DNA from: an uncultured Collinsella sp.
GTDB lineage: Bacteria > Actinomycetota > Coriobacteriia > Coriobacteriales > Coriobacteriaceae
Length of the DNA: 8,024 nucleotides
Assembly: GCA_900541715.1 (NCBI GenBank)
Contig: UQLI01000049.1
Coordinates: 1-8,024, forward strand
Direction: 5' to 3'
Made by a program: the position numbers and the translations under genes. Positions 1 to 5,816 of this stretch are shown piece after piece (position 1 is the first letter of the stretch; every line of letters begins with the position of its first letter). A model generated the notes under the pieces. That model saw only the letters and a program-made list of their open reading frames with translations. It made no database searches and was not told the DNA's origin.

Positions 1-158
1 CTTGCAGCGACGGACCTCAGGACACTCTTACACCACGTCTGCGCGCGCGACCTGCGCGAAGGTCCGCAGCGGAAAGTATGGCCCGTTTCGATGCACAAAA
101 ATGGGATGGATCTTCCCTGGCAACCGCCCAGAAAGGTCCACCCCAAAGCAAGCGCTCG
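1..158. other. Left-edge non-coding stretch
   Basis: This lies downstream of the DUF2207 gene on the minus strand. I see no convincing coding frame and no strong terminator. On the minus strand there is a short 4-bp inverted repeat (GGGA...TCCC) followed by ATTTTTG, near 100-118. That is too weak to call a terminator. A small 5-bp hairpin (GACCT...AGGTC) sits near 50-65. Any gene further left is cut by the window edge. Confidence 0.4.
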
Positions 159-2102
159 CTAGAACGTTCCGCCGCCACCTCCGCCGACGCCGCCACCTCC
201 GCCGCCAGAGAAGCCGCCGCCTCCGCCGCCACCCGAGCTATCCGAGCTCGACGCCAGCTCGCGGATACTCTCGTGATACACGCTGTTAAACGAATCGAGT
301 GGCGATTCGTTGCCGTAATGATGGTAGTACCACCAGTAGCAGGGGTAATTGTCGTAGAAACCGTCGGCCTCGCGCACCTCGGGAGGAACAGCCTCGGCAA
401 GCTGACGCAAGACTTCCTTCGAAACGCCCAGCGCCGCACCCATCACCAGAAGTTTATTCCACAGGACCAGATCGCCGGGGACGGCTTCCTTTAGGCGCGT
501 GAAGTCCTCGAGCCAATGCTTGAGCGCCTTGCAACGGGCCGCCACCTCGGCACCCTCCGGCGTAAAGCGGCGAAAGGTAAGACCCGCACCGATGCCCACC
601 AGCACGATGGGCACCGAAATCACCGCGGCGATAATGTTCGCCTGTGCGCCGTCGGTAAAGAAGATGGATCCCACGGGAACAAAGGCGATCAGAATACCAA
701 GAACCAGGCAAAACACCATTGCGACAATGCCGTCCGAGGCAACGTACTCGCTATCGGCCAGCTTGCCCTTAACGGTGTTCTGATAGTCCTCGAGCTTGTC
801 GCCCACGGGCGTAGCGTGCTGCTTGACGTAGTGCTGCAGCTCGTCAAACGTGCGCGAGCGATCGCCGTTCTCGTCGGGCTTAGCACCGGCAAAGAAGACC
901 TTGAGCACCATGTGGTCAATGCCCTTGGCCGACTTCCAGCCCGCATCACTCACCGTCACGCGATACGTCTGCTCTTCTTTTTCACGCCCCAACAGACCCT
1001 TCTTGGCCTTGGTCACGGTCGCCTGCTCCAGCTTGATTACACGGTCGTCAGTGAGCTTCATAAGCGTGGCGATATATGCCTGATCGGGCACCTCGTTCCA
1101 GCTCATGAGGGCCGAAAGCACGGCGGGATGGTCGGCCGAAGGCACATCGCGGAAATATTCGTCCTGGAAAAGCGGCTTGGGCTTGCGGCGGCGCAGCTTA
1201 AGCACAACGATTGTGCCGGTAAAGGCCACCGCCGCGACAACACTTAGCACGGCAAGTGCATTGGCAATCATGCGAGCGTGAGCGCGGCGGGCGTTAGCCT
1301 CGTCGGCCCATTCCTTCTCTTCGCTCAGGATCGTTGACATACGCTCTTCGCCCGAGGCGGCAAGCTGCGGCACCCAGTCGCTGGGGAAGGCGATGCGCGC
1401 CTCGGCAAACTCGCCCTGATGCACACAGGGAATGGTATAGGTGACCATGGGTTCGTCCGCATCGAGCGATACGTCGCCCGTCAGCGGGCCGTGGCCCCAT
1501 GCGCGGAAGTTATCGCCCTTGACGGCCGCCGTCCCGGCAGCGGCATTTGCGAAGCGTACTTCCATCTCGACATCGTCGGAATCCGCGGACCAGCCGTCAC
1601 CCACAAACTTCCAGTAGAGCTCGGCGGTATCGGACCAGTTCATGACCGCACCGGACATGGTATAGCTCACGTAATAGATTGTGCTGTCGCCGCTCTCGTG
1701 GGGACTGAACACCTTGATCTTTACGCCGCCGTCGGACTGCTCGACCGTGTAGACGCCAGAGTCACCCTTGTTCGCGCTATCGACTTTGTTGAACGCGGTG
1801 TCCTCTTCCTCAACGCTCAACACGTCGACGCTCGCCGAGCCGCCCTGCTGGTTGGTGCCCGTGTTGATATCCCAATACACGCCGTTGATGTCGTCGTCAA
1901 AATCAAACTGGCGCCCCTCGACAACGGTTAACGATCCATCGGCCTCGACCGTGGCACCGATATAGGTTTGGGTCATGGAGTAGCCGTCGGCGCACGCGGC
2001 GACGGGAAGCAGCAGCAACGCAAACGCGACAAACGCGCAGGCAGAAACGAATCGCGCAAACAAGCGGCGCTGCCGGCAGGCATTGGCAACGGGGGCGTTC
2101 AT
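159..2102 (-). CDS. DUF2207 family membrane protein with signal peptide and glycine-rich tail
   Basis: The product is 647 residues. The start at 2102 was chosen because AAAGGATG lies just upstream of the ATG and it puts the signal sequence at the N terminus: basic residues 10-17, a hydrophobic stretch at about 18-36, then VAAC-A-DG. VAAC fits a lipobox with Cys37, so the mature protein could be a lipoprotein; ordinary cleavage after Ala38 is the alternative. Residues about 40-275 form the extracytoplasmic beta-rich DUF2207 domain (it opens with YSMTQTYIGATVEADGSLTV). A membrane helix follows at about 279-302, then a basic RRRKPKP stop-transfer and a cytoplasmic region containing a winged-helix-like stretch (about 325-395). 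A hydrophobic pair lies at about 457-480 and 487-509. The C terminus (624-647) is almost pure glycine, ending GGTF, which is common in DUF2207 and TPM-type proteins. The biochemical role of the family is unknown. The gene is divergent from gluQ. An upstream in-frame ATG at 2300 adds 66 residues with no signal-like character and was rejected. Confidence 0.88.
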   Translation of the reverse strand: MNAPVANACRQRRLFARFVSACAFVAFALLLLPVAACADGYSMTQTYIGATVEADGSLTVVEGRQFDFDDDINGVYWDINTGTNQQGGSASVDVLSVEEEDTAFNKVDSANKGDSGVYTVEQSDGGVKIKVFSPHESGDSTIYYVSYTMSGAVMNWSDTAELYWKFVGDGWSADSDDVEMEVRFANAAAGTAAVKGDNFRAWGHGPLTGDVSLDADEPMVTYTIPCVHQGEFAEARIAFPSDWVPQLAASGEERMSTILSEEKEWADEANARRAHARMIANALAVLSVVAAVAFTGTIVVLKLRRRKPKPLFQDEYFRDVPSADHPAVLSALMSWNEVPDQAYIATLMKLTDDRVIKLEQATVTKAKKGLLGREKEEQTYRVTVSDAGWKSAKGIDHMVLKVFFAGAKPDENGDRSRTFDELQHYVKQHATPVGDKLEDYQNTVKGKLADSEYVASDGIVAMVFCLVLGILIAFVPVGSIFFTDGAQANIIAAVISVPIVLVGIGAGLTFRRFTPEGAEVAARCKALKHWLEDFTRLKEAVPGDLVLWNKLLVMGAALGVSKEVLRQLAEAVPPEVREADGFYDNYPCYWWYYHHYGNESPLDSFNSVYHESIRELASSSDSSGGGGGGGFSGGGGGGVGGGGGGTF

Positions 2103-2224
2103 AGGCACATCCTTTGTCTGTAAAACCAACATCGCCATTGTCCCACGTTTGCGGGCACACATGACGAATATCTGGGCCAACGGAACGTCAAATGGGACAA
2201 AAGTCCTACCCGAGCCTGGTACTT

Positions 2225-2264
2225 GGGGACGTTCCTTATCTGTCGACAGTTTGGAACAGTCCCC
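2225..2264. repeat. REP-like palindromic hairpin
   Basis: GGGGAC plus GTTCC (2225-2235) pairs with GGAAC plus GTCCCC (2253-2264) through 11 base pairs, with one bulged A at 2258. The 17-nt loop contains a perfect 10-bp palindrome, CTGTCGACAG (2240-2249), so it can fold as a hairpin within a hairpin. There is no T tract on either side, so it is not an ordinary terminator. The size, form and intergenic location resemble dispersed REP elements. Only one copy lies in the window, so the repeat status is inferred. Confidence 0.55.
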
Positions 2265-2332
2265 GACCGAGCTCCGCCCTGGCAATAGATACCACTTCAC
2301 AGCTCCGTCACAGGTGTAGCGGCTTTGTGTTG

Positions 2333-2480
2333 CCGCGGAATACGCTGATTGAGCCTACGGTCGAAGGGCATAAAGCAGTTGAGCGAAAACGGTTGCCCCT
2401 TTCCCGTTCGCTTGAGGATCATGTCCCCCTTTTCCGCGGAATCCCCGGCAGTTGCGAAGAGCTGCCGGGGTTTCTGTCGT
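2333..2480 (+). ncRNA. Candidate structured RNA ending in an intrinsic terminator
   Basis: CCGCGGAA (2333-2340) can pair perfectly with TTCCGCGG (2432-2439), enclosing about 90 bases. Inside, 2379-2392 pairs with 2404-2415 in a 12-bp stem (two G-U pairs, a two-A bulge, an 11-nt C/T-rich loop). An alternative pairing joins GGGCA (2366-2370) to TGCCC (2394-2398) and would compete with that stem. A terminator hairpin follows directly. No protein gene upstream on this strand explains the terminator, and gluQ downstream has its own promoter. I found no convincing promoter for the RNA and do not recognise the family: the SRP RNA, tmRNA and RNase P RNA core motifs are absent. It could be a free small RNA, or the palindromes may have another role. 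Confidence 0.35.
2443..2480 (+). terminator. Intrinsic terminator
   Basis: A perfect 9-bp GC-rich stem, CCCCGGCAG (2443-2451) with CTGCCGGGG (2462-2470), has a 10-nt loop and is followed by TTTCTGTCGTCT on the plus strand. The T tract is short and interrupted. On the minus strand the stem is followed by ATTCCGCGG, so it would act rightward only. No protein gene ends just before it. Confidence 0.55.
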
Positions 2481-2597
2481 CTAAGGTGCCGAGTTGATGG
2501 ACAGGAATCAAAACACCGAGTCTGCGGCCCGCCATACGCAATGCGGGGCCTCGACAACTTGCGGCCCACAGTGACGCCTCCCCACTGCGCCCCGCGC

Positions 2598-2603
2598 TAT
2601 ACT
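2598..2603 (+). promoter_or_regulatory. Putative -10 box of a leaderless gluQ promoter
   Basis: TATACT ends 7 bases before the gluQ ATG, so transcription would start at or within a base of the start codon. There is no Shine-Dalgarno sequence before the ATG (it is preceded by ACTCGTCCGC). Both facts fit a leaderless mRNA, which is common in Actinobacteria. No good -35 box is seen at the usual spacing. Confidence 0.5.
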
Positions 2604-2610
2604 CGTCCGC

Positions 2611-3630
2611 ATGGATATCAACGTACACAACATAGCAACGCCCTCCGCAACCGCACCAACGACGGCAGCAGCCACCAGCGCGCCCGCAGCCCCGCCCGTC
2701 GTGGGGCGCTTTGCCCCGTCGCCATCGGGCCGCATGCACTTGGGCAACGTGTTCAGCTGCCTGTGCGCGTGGCTTTCGGCCCGCAGCCAAGGCGGCAGCA
2801 TCGTGTTGCGCATCGAGGACCTGGACGATCGCTGTAAGCGCCCGGAACTTGCCGCCCAACTCATCGACGACCTAGCCTGGCTGGGGCTGGAGTGGGACGA
2901 AGGCCCCTACTACCAGCACGATCGCCTGGATCTGTACGAAGACGCCCTGCACCAGCTGCAGGACGCCGACCTCACCTACCCCTGTTTTTGCACGCGCGCC
3001 GAGCTCCACACCGCAAGCGCGCCGCATGCCAGCGACGGCACGCCCATCTACCGCGGCGTCTGCAGAGGCCTTTCTGCCGAGGAGATTGCCCGCCGCAGTG
3101 CCCTGCGCGCCCCGGCCACGCGCCTGCGCGTGCCCACCGTCGACGACCTCGCAGACGATGTGGTCGAATTCGTGGACCGCACGTACGGGGCCCAATGCGA
3201 GGCACTCGCCACCGAGTGCGGCGACTTTTTGGTGCGCCGCAGCGACGGCGTGTTTGCCTACCAGCTGGCCGTGGTGGTCGACGACGCCGCCATGGGCGTC
3301 ACCGAGGTCGTGCGCGGATGCGACCTGCTGGGCTCCACGCCGCGCCAAATCTACCTGCAGCGTCTGCTGGAACTTCCCACGCCACACTACGCACATATTC
3401 CGCTGCTCATGTCGCCGGACGGCCGCCGCCTTTCCAAGCGCGACCGCGATCTGGACCTGGGCGAACTACGCGCACGCTTTGGCACGCCCGAGGCACTGCT
3501 GGGTTGGCTCGCCGGGCAAACGGGCATCGCGCCGGACACCTCGCCGCGCTCTGCCGAGCAGTTGGTCGAGCACTTTAGCTGGGACGTCATCCGCGCACAC
3601 CGGGAAAACATCACCATAACGGCCGAGTAG
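2611..3630 (+). CDS. gluQ: Glutamyl-Q tRNA(Asp) synthetase
   Basis: The product is 339 residues. GluQ activates glutamate and attaches it to queuosine at position 34 of tRNA(Asp). It resembles the catalytic half of glutamyl-tRNA synthetase without the anticodon-binding domain, and the length fits that. Visible motifs are GRFAPSPSG (32-40) with the HIGH-like HLGN (43-46), LRIEDLDD (66-73), YQHDRLDLY near 101-109, the zinc site C125-x-C127 with Tyr147 and Cys151 (YRGVC), which matches the Cys/Cys/Tyr/Cys set known in E. coli YadB, the CDLLGSTPRQIYLQ segment (237-250) and the KMSKS-like RLSKRD (273-278). The first 30 residues are a low-complexity Ala/Thr/Pro extension with no counterpart in the usual family start. 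The ATG at 2611 is kept because it sits 7 bases after a TATACT box. A later start cannot be excluded, but no ATG lies between residues 2 and 41. It converges with the metallophosphoesterase gene. Confidence 0.93.
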   Translation: MDINVHNIATPSATAPTTAAATSAPAAPPVVGRFAPSPSGRMHLGNVFSCLCAWLSARSQGGSIVLRIEDLDDRCKRPELAAQLIDDLAWLGLEWDEGPYYQHDRLDLYEDALHQLQDADLTYPCFCTRAELHTASAPHASDGTPIYRGVCRGLSAEEIARRSALRAPATRLRVPTVDDLADDVVEFVDRTYGAQCEALATECGDFLVRRSDGVFAYQLAVVVDDAAMGVTEVVRGCDLLGSTPRQIYLQRLLELPTPHYAHIPLLMSPDGRRLSKRDRDLDLGELRARFGTPEALLGWLAGQTGIAPDTSPRSAEQLVEHFSWDVIRAHRENITITAE

Positions 3631-3645
3631 CCAAACGCCTTGCCG

Positions 3646-4371
3646 CTACGCAACATCCCAGGGCTGGAGTTCGTCGCCCAGGCGAACGATACAGTCGTAG
3701 AGCACGGTATGGCGCTCGGCCGGGTTGGCGTCGCGATGAAAATGGCCGTAGTACCAGCGCTTGTAATCCAAGCGGTCTTCCAGCTCATCGAAAAATGCCG
3801 TAAGCCGATCAATGGCGGGGCAATTCCAGCCGGGTGTCGGATAGAGCGTGGGCGAAAGCATGCGCGTAGAGCAGGTGTGGGTGATTACGTAGTCGACCTT
3901 CCAACCCACGCTGTCGAGCTTTGCCCGTGCCTCCTCAAAGTTGCGCTCGTCCGGCAACTCCTGCGGCCACCAGCTGGAATAGGGAATGCGGTATTCCTTA
4001 TCCACGCTCGTGGCGCCGCCCATGCTAAAAATCGTTGAGCCGTCGAGTTCAAAAACCTCACCGCGCGTCAGGCGCCGTATGGGAGAGGTATCCGACAGGC
4101 GCTGCGTCAGCCCACCGTGCCACAACTCCATGGGGCGCTCCGCCCAGTGATCGAAACGCTCGTGATTGCCGTCGACGAACAGCACGGTATAGGGACGCGA
4201 TTCCAGCCAGGCGATGTCGGCGCATTCCTCGGCAGAGAAATCCCACGGAAAGCCAAAGTCGCCCGCGACAATCAGATAGTCGTCGCTCGTCAGGCTATCC
4301 CCAAGGTCCCAATCGCGCAGCTTTTGCATGTCGAGGCCGCCGTGAATATCGCCCGTCACATAGACCGTCAT
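3646..4371 (-). CDS. Calcineurin-like metallophosphoesterase
   Basis: The product is 241 residues with the full metallophosphoesterase motif set: GDIHG (7-11, metal ligands Asp8 and His10), GDFG (37-40, bridging Asp38), GNHE (68-71, Asn69 and His70), ITHTC (163-167, His165) and GHFH (209-212, His210 and His212). These bind a two-metal centre that hydrolyses phosphoesters; the substrate cannot be read from the sequence. There is no signal peptide, so it is probably cytoplasmic. The start at 4371 was chosen because the beta strand MTVYVTGDIHG begins there and GGTGAT precedes it by about five bases; the ATG at 4407 would add 12 unlike residues. It lies 85 bases after the small membrane protein gene on the same strand and may be co-transcribed with it. 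Its end is 15 bases from the end of gluQ, with no terminator visible between them. Confidence 0.88.
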   Translation of the reverse strand: MTVYVTGDIHGGLDMQKLRDWDLGDSLTSDDYLIVAGDFGFPWDFSAEECADIAWLESRPYTVLFVDGNHERFDHWAERPMELWHGGLTQRLSDTSPIRRLTRGEVFELDGSTIFSMGGATSVDKEYRIPYSSWWPQELPDERNFEEARAKLDSVGWKVDYVITHTCSTRMLSPTLYPTPGWNCPAIDRLTAFFDELEDRLDYKRWYYGHFHRDANPAERHTVLYDCIVRLGDELQPWDVA

Positions 4372-4456
4372 CGGATCACCACTTCCCTGTAAGTCGCTAG
4401 CCCGCATTCAGCACGATCACTAAGCCAACCGTTCCAGCCCTTCCATCCCTTAGGGC

Positions 4457-4696
4457 TTACCCCTCGTTCTTCCATCCAAACGGGTCGAGCACCCAAAAAA
4501 TCAGATCGAGCACGCCGCCGGTCATCATGGCGCCGGCAAGGGCCATGCAAACGTGCAGAGAGCTGGCACTTCGGAGCACGTCGAATGGCCCCAGAACAGC
4601 CAGCAGCGCGACCGCCGCGCCGGCAAGACACAGCGCGAGGCACGGCCCCGCATCCTTGACGCACTTCTTTGCGAGATGCTTGGTGTTGTCACTCAT
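4457..4696 (-). CDS. Small two-helix membrane protein of unknown function
   Basis: The product is 79 residues; I do not recognise the family. A short, partly basic N terminus (SDNTKHLAKKCVKDAG) precedes two hydrophobic segments at about 19-41 (LALCLAGAAVALLAVLG core) and 48-70 (CMALAGAMMTGGVLDLIFWVL core), with a short polar loop (RSASS) between them and a DPFGWKNEG tail. The start at 4696 is supported by GGAG about 10 bases upstream. The ATG at 4735 would add 13 residues and has no clear ribosome binding site. The metallophosphoesterase gene follows on the same strand. It encodes the first gene leftward of the fold-back repeat region, so its promoter should lie at about 4700-4850, where I see no clear one. 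Confidence 0.68.
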   Translation of the reverse strand: MSDNTKHLAKKCVKDAGPCLALCLAGAAVALLAVLGPFDVLRSASSLHVCMALAGAMMTGGVLDLIFWVLDPFGWKNEG

Positions 4697-4857
4697 CAAT
4701 ATCGAACTCCTTAGAGGGTCGTTGCTCAGATACATGCCGCCGCGCCAGAACAGGGCGGTAGAGTAAGTGTCACATGCCGTGCGGACATCAATGGAGAAAC
4801 CGCCTGCTCGGCCAACCCTTGACGCCGACTTGTCACCGGCACCCCATCCTCTGCTAT

Positions 4858-5039
4858 CGAGGTCTAATACTTTTCCGCGAAGTGAACGTCTGTTTTAGGA
4901 CCCCTGAAGCATCCACATTTTTCGTCGGCAAAATCGCAGGATTTCAGTACCAAAACCGCAGGAAACGGTACTCCTAAAGTGTCGATGCTTCGGGGGTTCG
5001 ATTTAGCTCGTTCACTTCTCGGAAAAGTATTAGACCTCG
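4858..5039. mobile_element. MITE-like fold-back element, copy 1 (182 bp)
   Basis: The ends are exact 20-bp inverted repeats (4858-4877 and 5020-5039), each beginning CGAGGTCTAA from the outside. They extend to 31 positions with a single mismatch (4858-4888 against 5009-5039). After a 9-by-9 internal loop, 4898-4917 pairs with 4980-4999 (17 Watson-Crick pairs, two G-U, one mismatch). At the tip, AGTACC (4946-4951) pairs with GGTACT (4967-4972). CTGCTA occurs at 4851-4856 and again at 5040-5045, immediately after the right end, which looks like a target-site duplication (offset by one base on the left). There is no coding capacity, so movement would need a transposase elsewhere. A diverged relative lies at 7902-8024. 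Confidence 0.72.
4930..4971 (+). repeat. Two imperfect tandem repeats at the tip of the fold-back element
   Basis: AAAATCGCAGG (4930-4940) recurs as AAAACCGCAGG (4952-4962), 22 bases later. The downstream parts are also similar (ATTTCAGTAC against AAACGGTAC). The unit is about 21-22 bases, repeated twice. Confidence 0.6.
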
Positions 5040-5109
5040 CTGCTAGCCATCCAGAAGGACATCTCTCCCCTCCCCTCACCGCCACCCAAAAACTCATCCA
5101 ACATTAATC

Positions 5110-5137
5110 TTGGCTCAAGAATCGCTTAATCTATAAC
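5110..5137 (+). promoter_or_regulatory. Putative sigma70-type promoter of the DUF4342/two-component operon
   Basis: TTGGCT (5110-5115) and TATAAC (5132-5137) are separated by 16 bases, in an A/T-rich island within otherwise GC-rich DNA. Transcription would start near 5144. A second -10-like sequence, TATAGA (5144-5149), is nearby. Both point rightward into the gene at 5256. Confidence 0.5.
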
Positions 5138-5143
5138 CTGCAC

Positions 5144-5255
5144 TATAGAGTTCGACCAAGGGCGGGGCGGCGCCGCGCAACGCAGGCCGCCGAACGCAAC
5201 GCTCGCGCCCGGGCAGATCGCCCGGCGTCGCGCCCATCGAACGAAAGGACAGGTC
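5144..5255 (+). promoter_or_regulatory. GC-rich 5' leader with short hairpins
   Basis: About 110 bases of inferred untranslated leader. It holds a perfect 10-bp palindrome, GCGGCGCCGC (5167-5176), and a hairpin CCGGGC-AGATC-GCCCGG (5209-5225). The latter ends about 20 bases before the AAAGGA ribosome binding site (5244-5249). I see no known riboswitch core and no leader peptide. Stem formation could affect translation, but that is inference. Confidence 0.3.
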
Positions 5256-5798
5256 ATGGACGACCTCGAAAAAGTTGAAACCATTCGCACCAAGTGCAAC
5301 GTGAGCTACACCGATGCCAAGGCGGCGCTCGACGCTGCCGACGGCAACGTTCTGGACGCCATCATTTGGCTCGAGTCGCAGGGCAAGACCCAGACCACGT
5401 CGGCGCACGCCGCCACCGAGTCTGCGCCGGTCGACGAGCCTTCGGCCGAGATGGTCGCCGCGCAGGCTGCCTACGAAAAGTCGAGCGAAAAGACCGACTT
5501 CTCCAAGAAGATGGACAGCGTGTGGGAATACCTCAAAAAGCTCTTCCGCCTGAGCCTGGATACCAAGTTTATCGCCACGCGCCGCGACGCCATCATCCTC
5601 AACATTCCCATCCTGATCCCCATCGTCGCCCTGTTTGCCTGGGGCGCCACGATTTGGCTGATGCTGCTTGGCCTGTTCTTTGGTATGCGCTACCGCATCG
5701 ACAGCGACGGCGACGTGCCCGGCAGCATCAACAACCTGATGGACCACGCCGCCGATGCCGCGGACGGCATCAAGCAAAATCTGAACGACGACAAGTAA
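5256..5798 (+). CDS. DUF4342 membrane protein with N-terminal UBA-like domain
   Basis: The product is 180 residues. Residues about 4-42 look like a UBA/TS-N three-helix domain, with the typical VSYTDAKAALDAADGNVLDAI pattern split around Asp29-Gly30, as in the N terminus of EF-Ts. A polar Ala/Glu/Ser linker (43-80) follows. Residues about 82-150 fit DUF4342: an amphipathic stretch WEYLKKLFRLS, then a hydrophobic region 112-143 rich in Ile/Leu with IPILIPI and two short membrane passes or a hairpin. The tail (150-180) is acidic and polar. AAAGGA lies 6 bases before the ATG. The response regulator starts 18 bases after its stop, so the three genes are probably one operon. The function of DUF4342 is unknown. 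The pairing with a two-component system suggests a signalling or stress accessory at the membrane, but that is inference. Confidence 0.85.
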   Translation: MDDLEKVETIRTKCNVSYTDAKAALDAADGNVLDAIIWLESQGKTQTTSAHAATESAPVDEPSAEMVAAQAAYEKSSEKTDFSKKMDSVWEYLKKLFRLSLDTKFIATRRDAIILNIPILIPIVALFAWGATIWLMLLGLFFGMRYRIDSDGDVPGSINNLMDHAADAADGIKQNLNDDK

Positions 5799-5816
5799 TC
5801 GCAGATAGGGGCACGT

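Larger units (their letters stand above)
2103..2610. other. 508-base intergenic region between divergent genes
   Basis: This separates the DUF2207 gene (minus) from gluQ (plus). It contains an 8-bp inverted repeat (TTGTCCCA at 2138-2145, TGGGACAA at 2193-2200), a REP-like hairpin (2225-2264), a structured segment with an intrinsic terminator (2333-2480), a GC-rich imperfect hairpin (GGCCC...GGGCC, about 2526-2550) and the gluQ promoter. Open frames here on either strand lack ribosome binding sites and recognisable products. Confidence 0.7.
4697..5255. other. 559-base intergenic region
   Basis: This lies between the small membrane protein gene (minus) and the DUF4342 gene (plus). Bases 4697-4850 show only the ribosome binding site of the leftward gene. 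Bases 4858-5039 are a fold-back element. Bases 5110-5137 hold a promoter, and 5144-5255 a GC-rich leader. Open frames in this region look accidental. Confidence 0.7.

Noticed and set aside
165..235. Short repeated CCGCC/CCACC units resembling a repeat array
   Set aside because: These are glycine codons of the DUF2207 tail read on the other strand, with no spacers and no CRISPR repeat form.
516..1247. 243-codon plus-strand open frame
   Set aside because: It runs antisense to the middle of the DUF2207 gene and is rich in His, Arg and Ala, as expected from a shadow frame in GC-rich DNA.
2160..2195. Minus-strand TTGACG near 2190 as the -35 box of the DUF2207 gene
   Set aside because: The only -10-like sequence downstream (TATTCG) is at a 15-base spacing and is a poor match, so no promoter was called.
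2103..2300. N-terminal extension of the DUF2207 frame by 66 residues
   Set aside because: It would bury the signal sequence, has no ribosome binding site at 2300 and runs through the REP-like hairpin.
2297..2569. 90-codon minus-strand frame covering the structured segment
   Set aside because: There is no ribosome binding site at its start, no recognisable domain, and it overlaps the terminator and long-range stems. Conservation of the protein in other genomes would change this view.
4996..5005. tRNA T-loop-like GGTTCGATTT
   Set aside because: There is no acceptor, D or anticodon arm around it; it is part of the inner arm of the fold-back element.
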